A stretch of 5,528 nt of DNA, taken from assembly GCA_947311175.1 (NCBI GenBank), contig CAMZKK010000115.1, positions 1 to 5,528 of the forward strand, written 5' to 3'. The position numbers were made by a program, and so were the translations under genes. The notes below the pieces were generated by a model. The model saw only the letters and a program-made list of their open reading frames with translations. It was not told the origin of the DNA and did no database searches. This DNA is from an uncultured Planctomycetota bacterium. Its GTDB lineage: Bacteria > Planctomycetota > SZUA-567 > JAFGNG01. Positions 5,244 through 5,528 of the stretch are shown in pieces. Positions within the stretch are counted from its first letter, which is position 1. Every line of letters starts with the position of its first letter.

Positions 5244-5528
5244 ATGAATAACAAAGGGGTCTTATTTTTGTTATTAGCTCTTGCATCGGTAGCTCTCAGT
5301 GTTTTGATAATCAAAGGGATGGCTACTTATGCTTTTATACTCACGGCAGGAGTTATGCTTTTTGCCTTGATTATGCAAAGCGATCATCGACTACCTATTT
5401 TTTTATTATATACCTCATTGCTGGCAGCAGATTCTAATTTTTATATTCTAAAACCGTTAGGGCTTAAACTTCGTTGGGCGATATTAGGGGTGCTTGCCTT
5501 AAAGGAATTTACTAATTGGGCGACAAGA
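5244..5528 (+). CDS. Multi-pass membrane protein, O-antigen polymerase/ligase-like N-terminus (cut by window edge)
   Basis: ATG at 5244 has AAAGGA (5232-5237) 6 nt upstream and opens 95 codons that run without a stop to the window edge. The visible part is strongly hydrophobic: spans near residues 5-24, 28-44 and 50-62, then a short polar stretch with KPLGLKLRW and a fourth span starting near 78. A lone Asp63 follows the third span. This pattern of short closely spaced spans resembles the N-terminus of O-antigen polymerases (Wzy) and O-antigen ligases (WaaL), and the neighbours support a glycan role. If the Wzm-like permease exports the same glycan, a ligase would be expected more than a polymerase. 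The signature loops of the family lie beyond the edge, so this is a context-supported guess and not a firm call. Confidence 0.65.
   Translation, partial: MNNKGVLFLLLALASVALSVLIIKGMATYAFILTAGVMLFALIMQSDHRLPIFLLYTSLLAADSNFYILKPLGLKLRWAILGVLALKEFTNWATR

Overview
The window is AT-rich bacterial DNA holding part of a surface-polysaccharide locus beside an unrelated-looking AAA+ ATPase gene. Most genes have a good Shine-Dalgarno sequence and use standard codons. A Wzm-type exporter permease next to GalE, a GT4 glycosyltransferase and an O-antigen polymerase/ligase-like membrane protein suggests a Gram-negative-type envelope. The lineage cannot be fixed from this sequence; an uncultured AT-rich phylum is possible, but that is a guess.

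Layout. Positions 1-1490 (minus) are the N-terminal 496 codons of a AAA+ ATPase with about 390 residues of probable winged-helix sequence ahead of the Walker A motif; the gene runs off the left edge. Positions 1491-1923 contain no large gene. This gap holds two adjacent dyads that may be operators for the ATPase gene, a 12-bp exact direct repeat, a promoter/hairpin/T-tract arrangement, and a 36-codon ORF with a good ribosome binding site but unproven status. From 1866 to 1923 I see nothing recognisable. Positions 1924-2787 (minus) encode an ABC-2 polysaccharide/polyol-phosphate export permease with no ATP-binding partner in view. A 122-bp divergent region (2788-2909) carries a sigma70-like promoter facing right.

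The rightward operon begins with a GT4 glycosyltransferase split by a -1 frame change at an exact A AAA AAC heptamer (3599-3605). It overlaps galE by 4 bp (4168-5178). After a strong 14-bp hairpin comes the first 95 codons of a multi-membrane-span protein resembling O-antigen polymerase/ligase (5244 to the right edge).

Inferred joint role: GalE supplies UDP-galactose, and perhaps UDP-GalNAc because its gate residue is Cys; the GT4 enzyme adds a sugar to a lipid-linked glycan; the permease (with an ATPase encoded elsewhere) and the membrane protein export, polymerise or ligate it. The most notable points are the slippery-site frame change, the tandem winged-helix AAA+ protein, the orphan permease, the Cys-gated GalE and the structured ATPase upstream region. 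None of these alone proves a new system.
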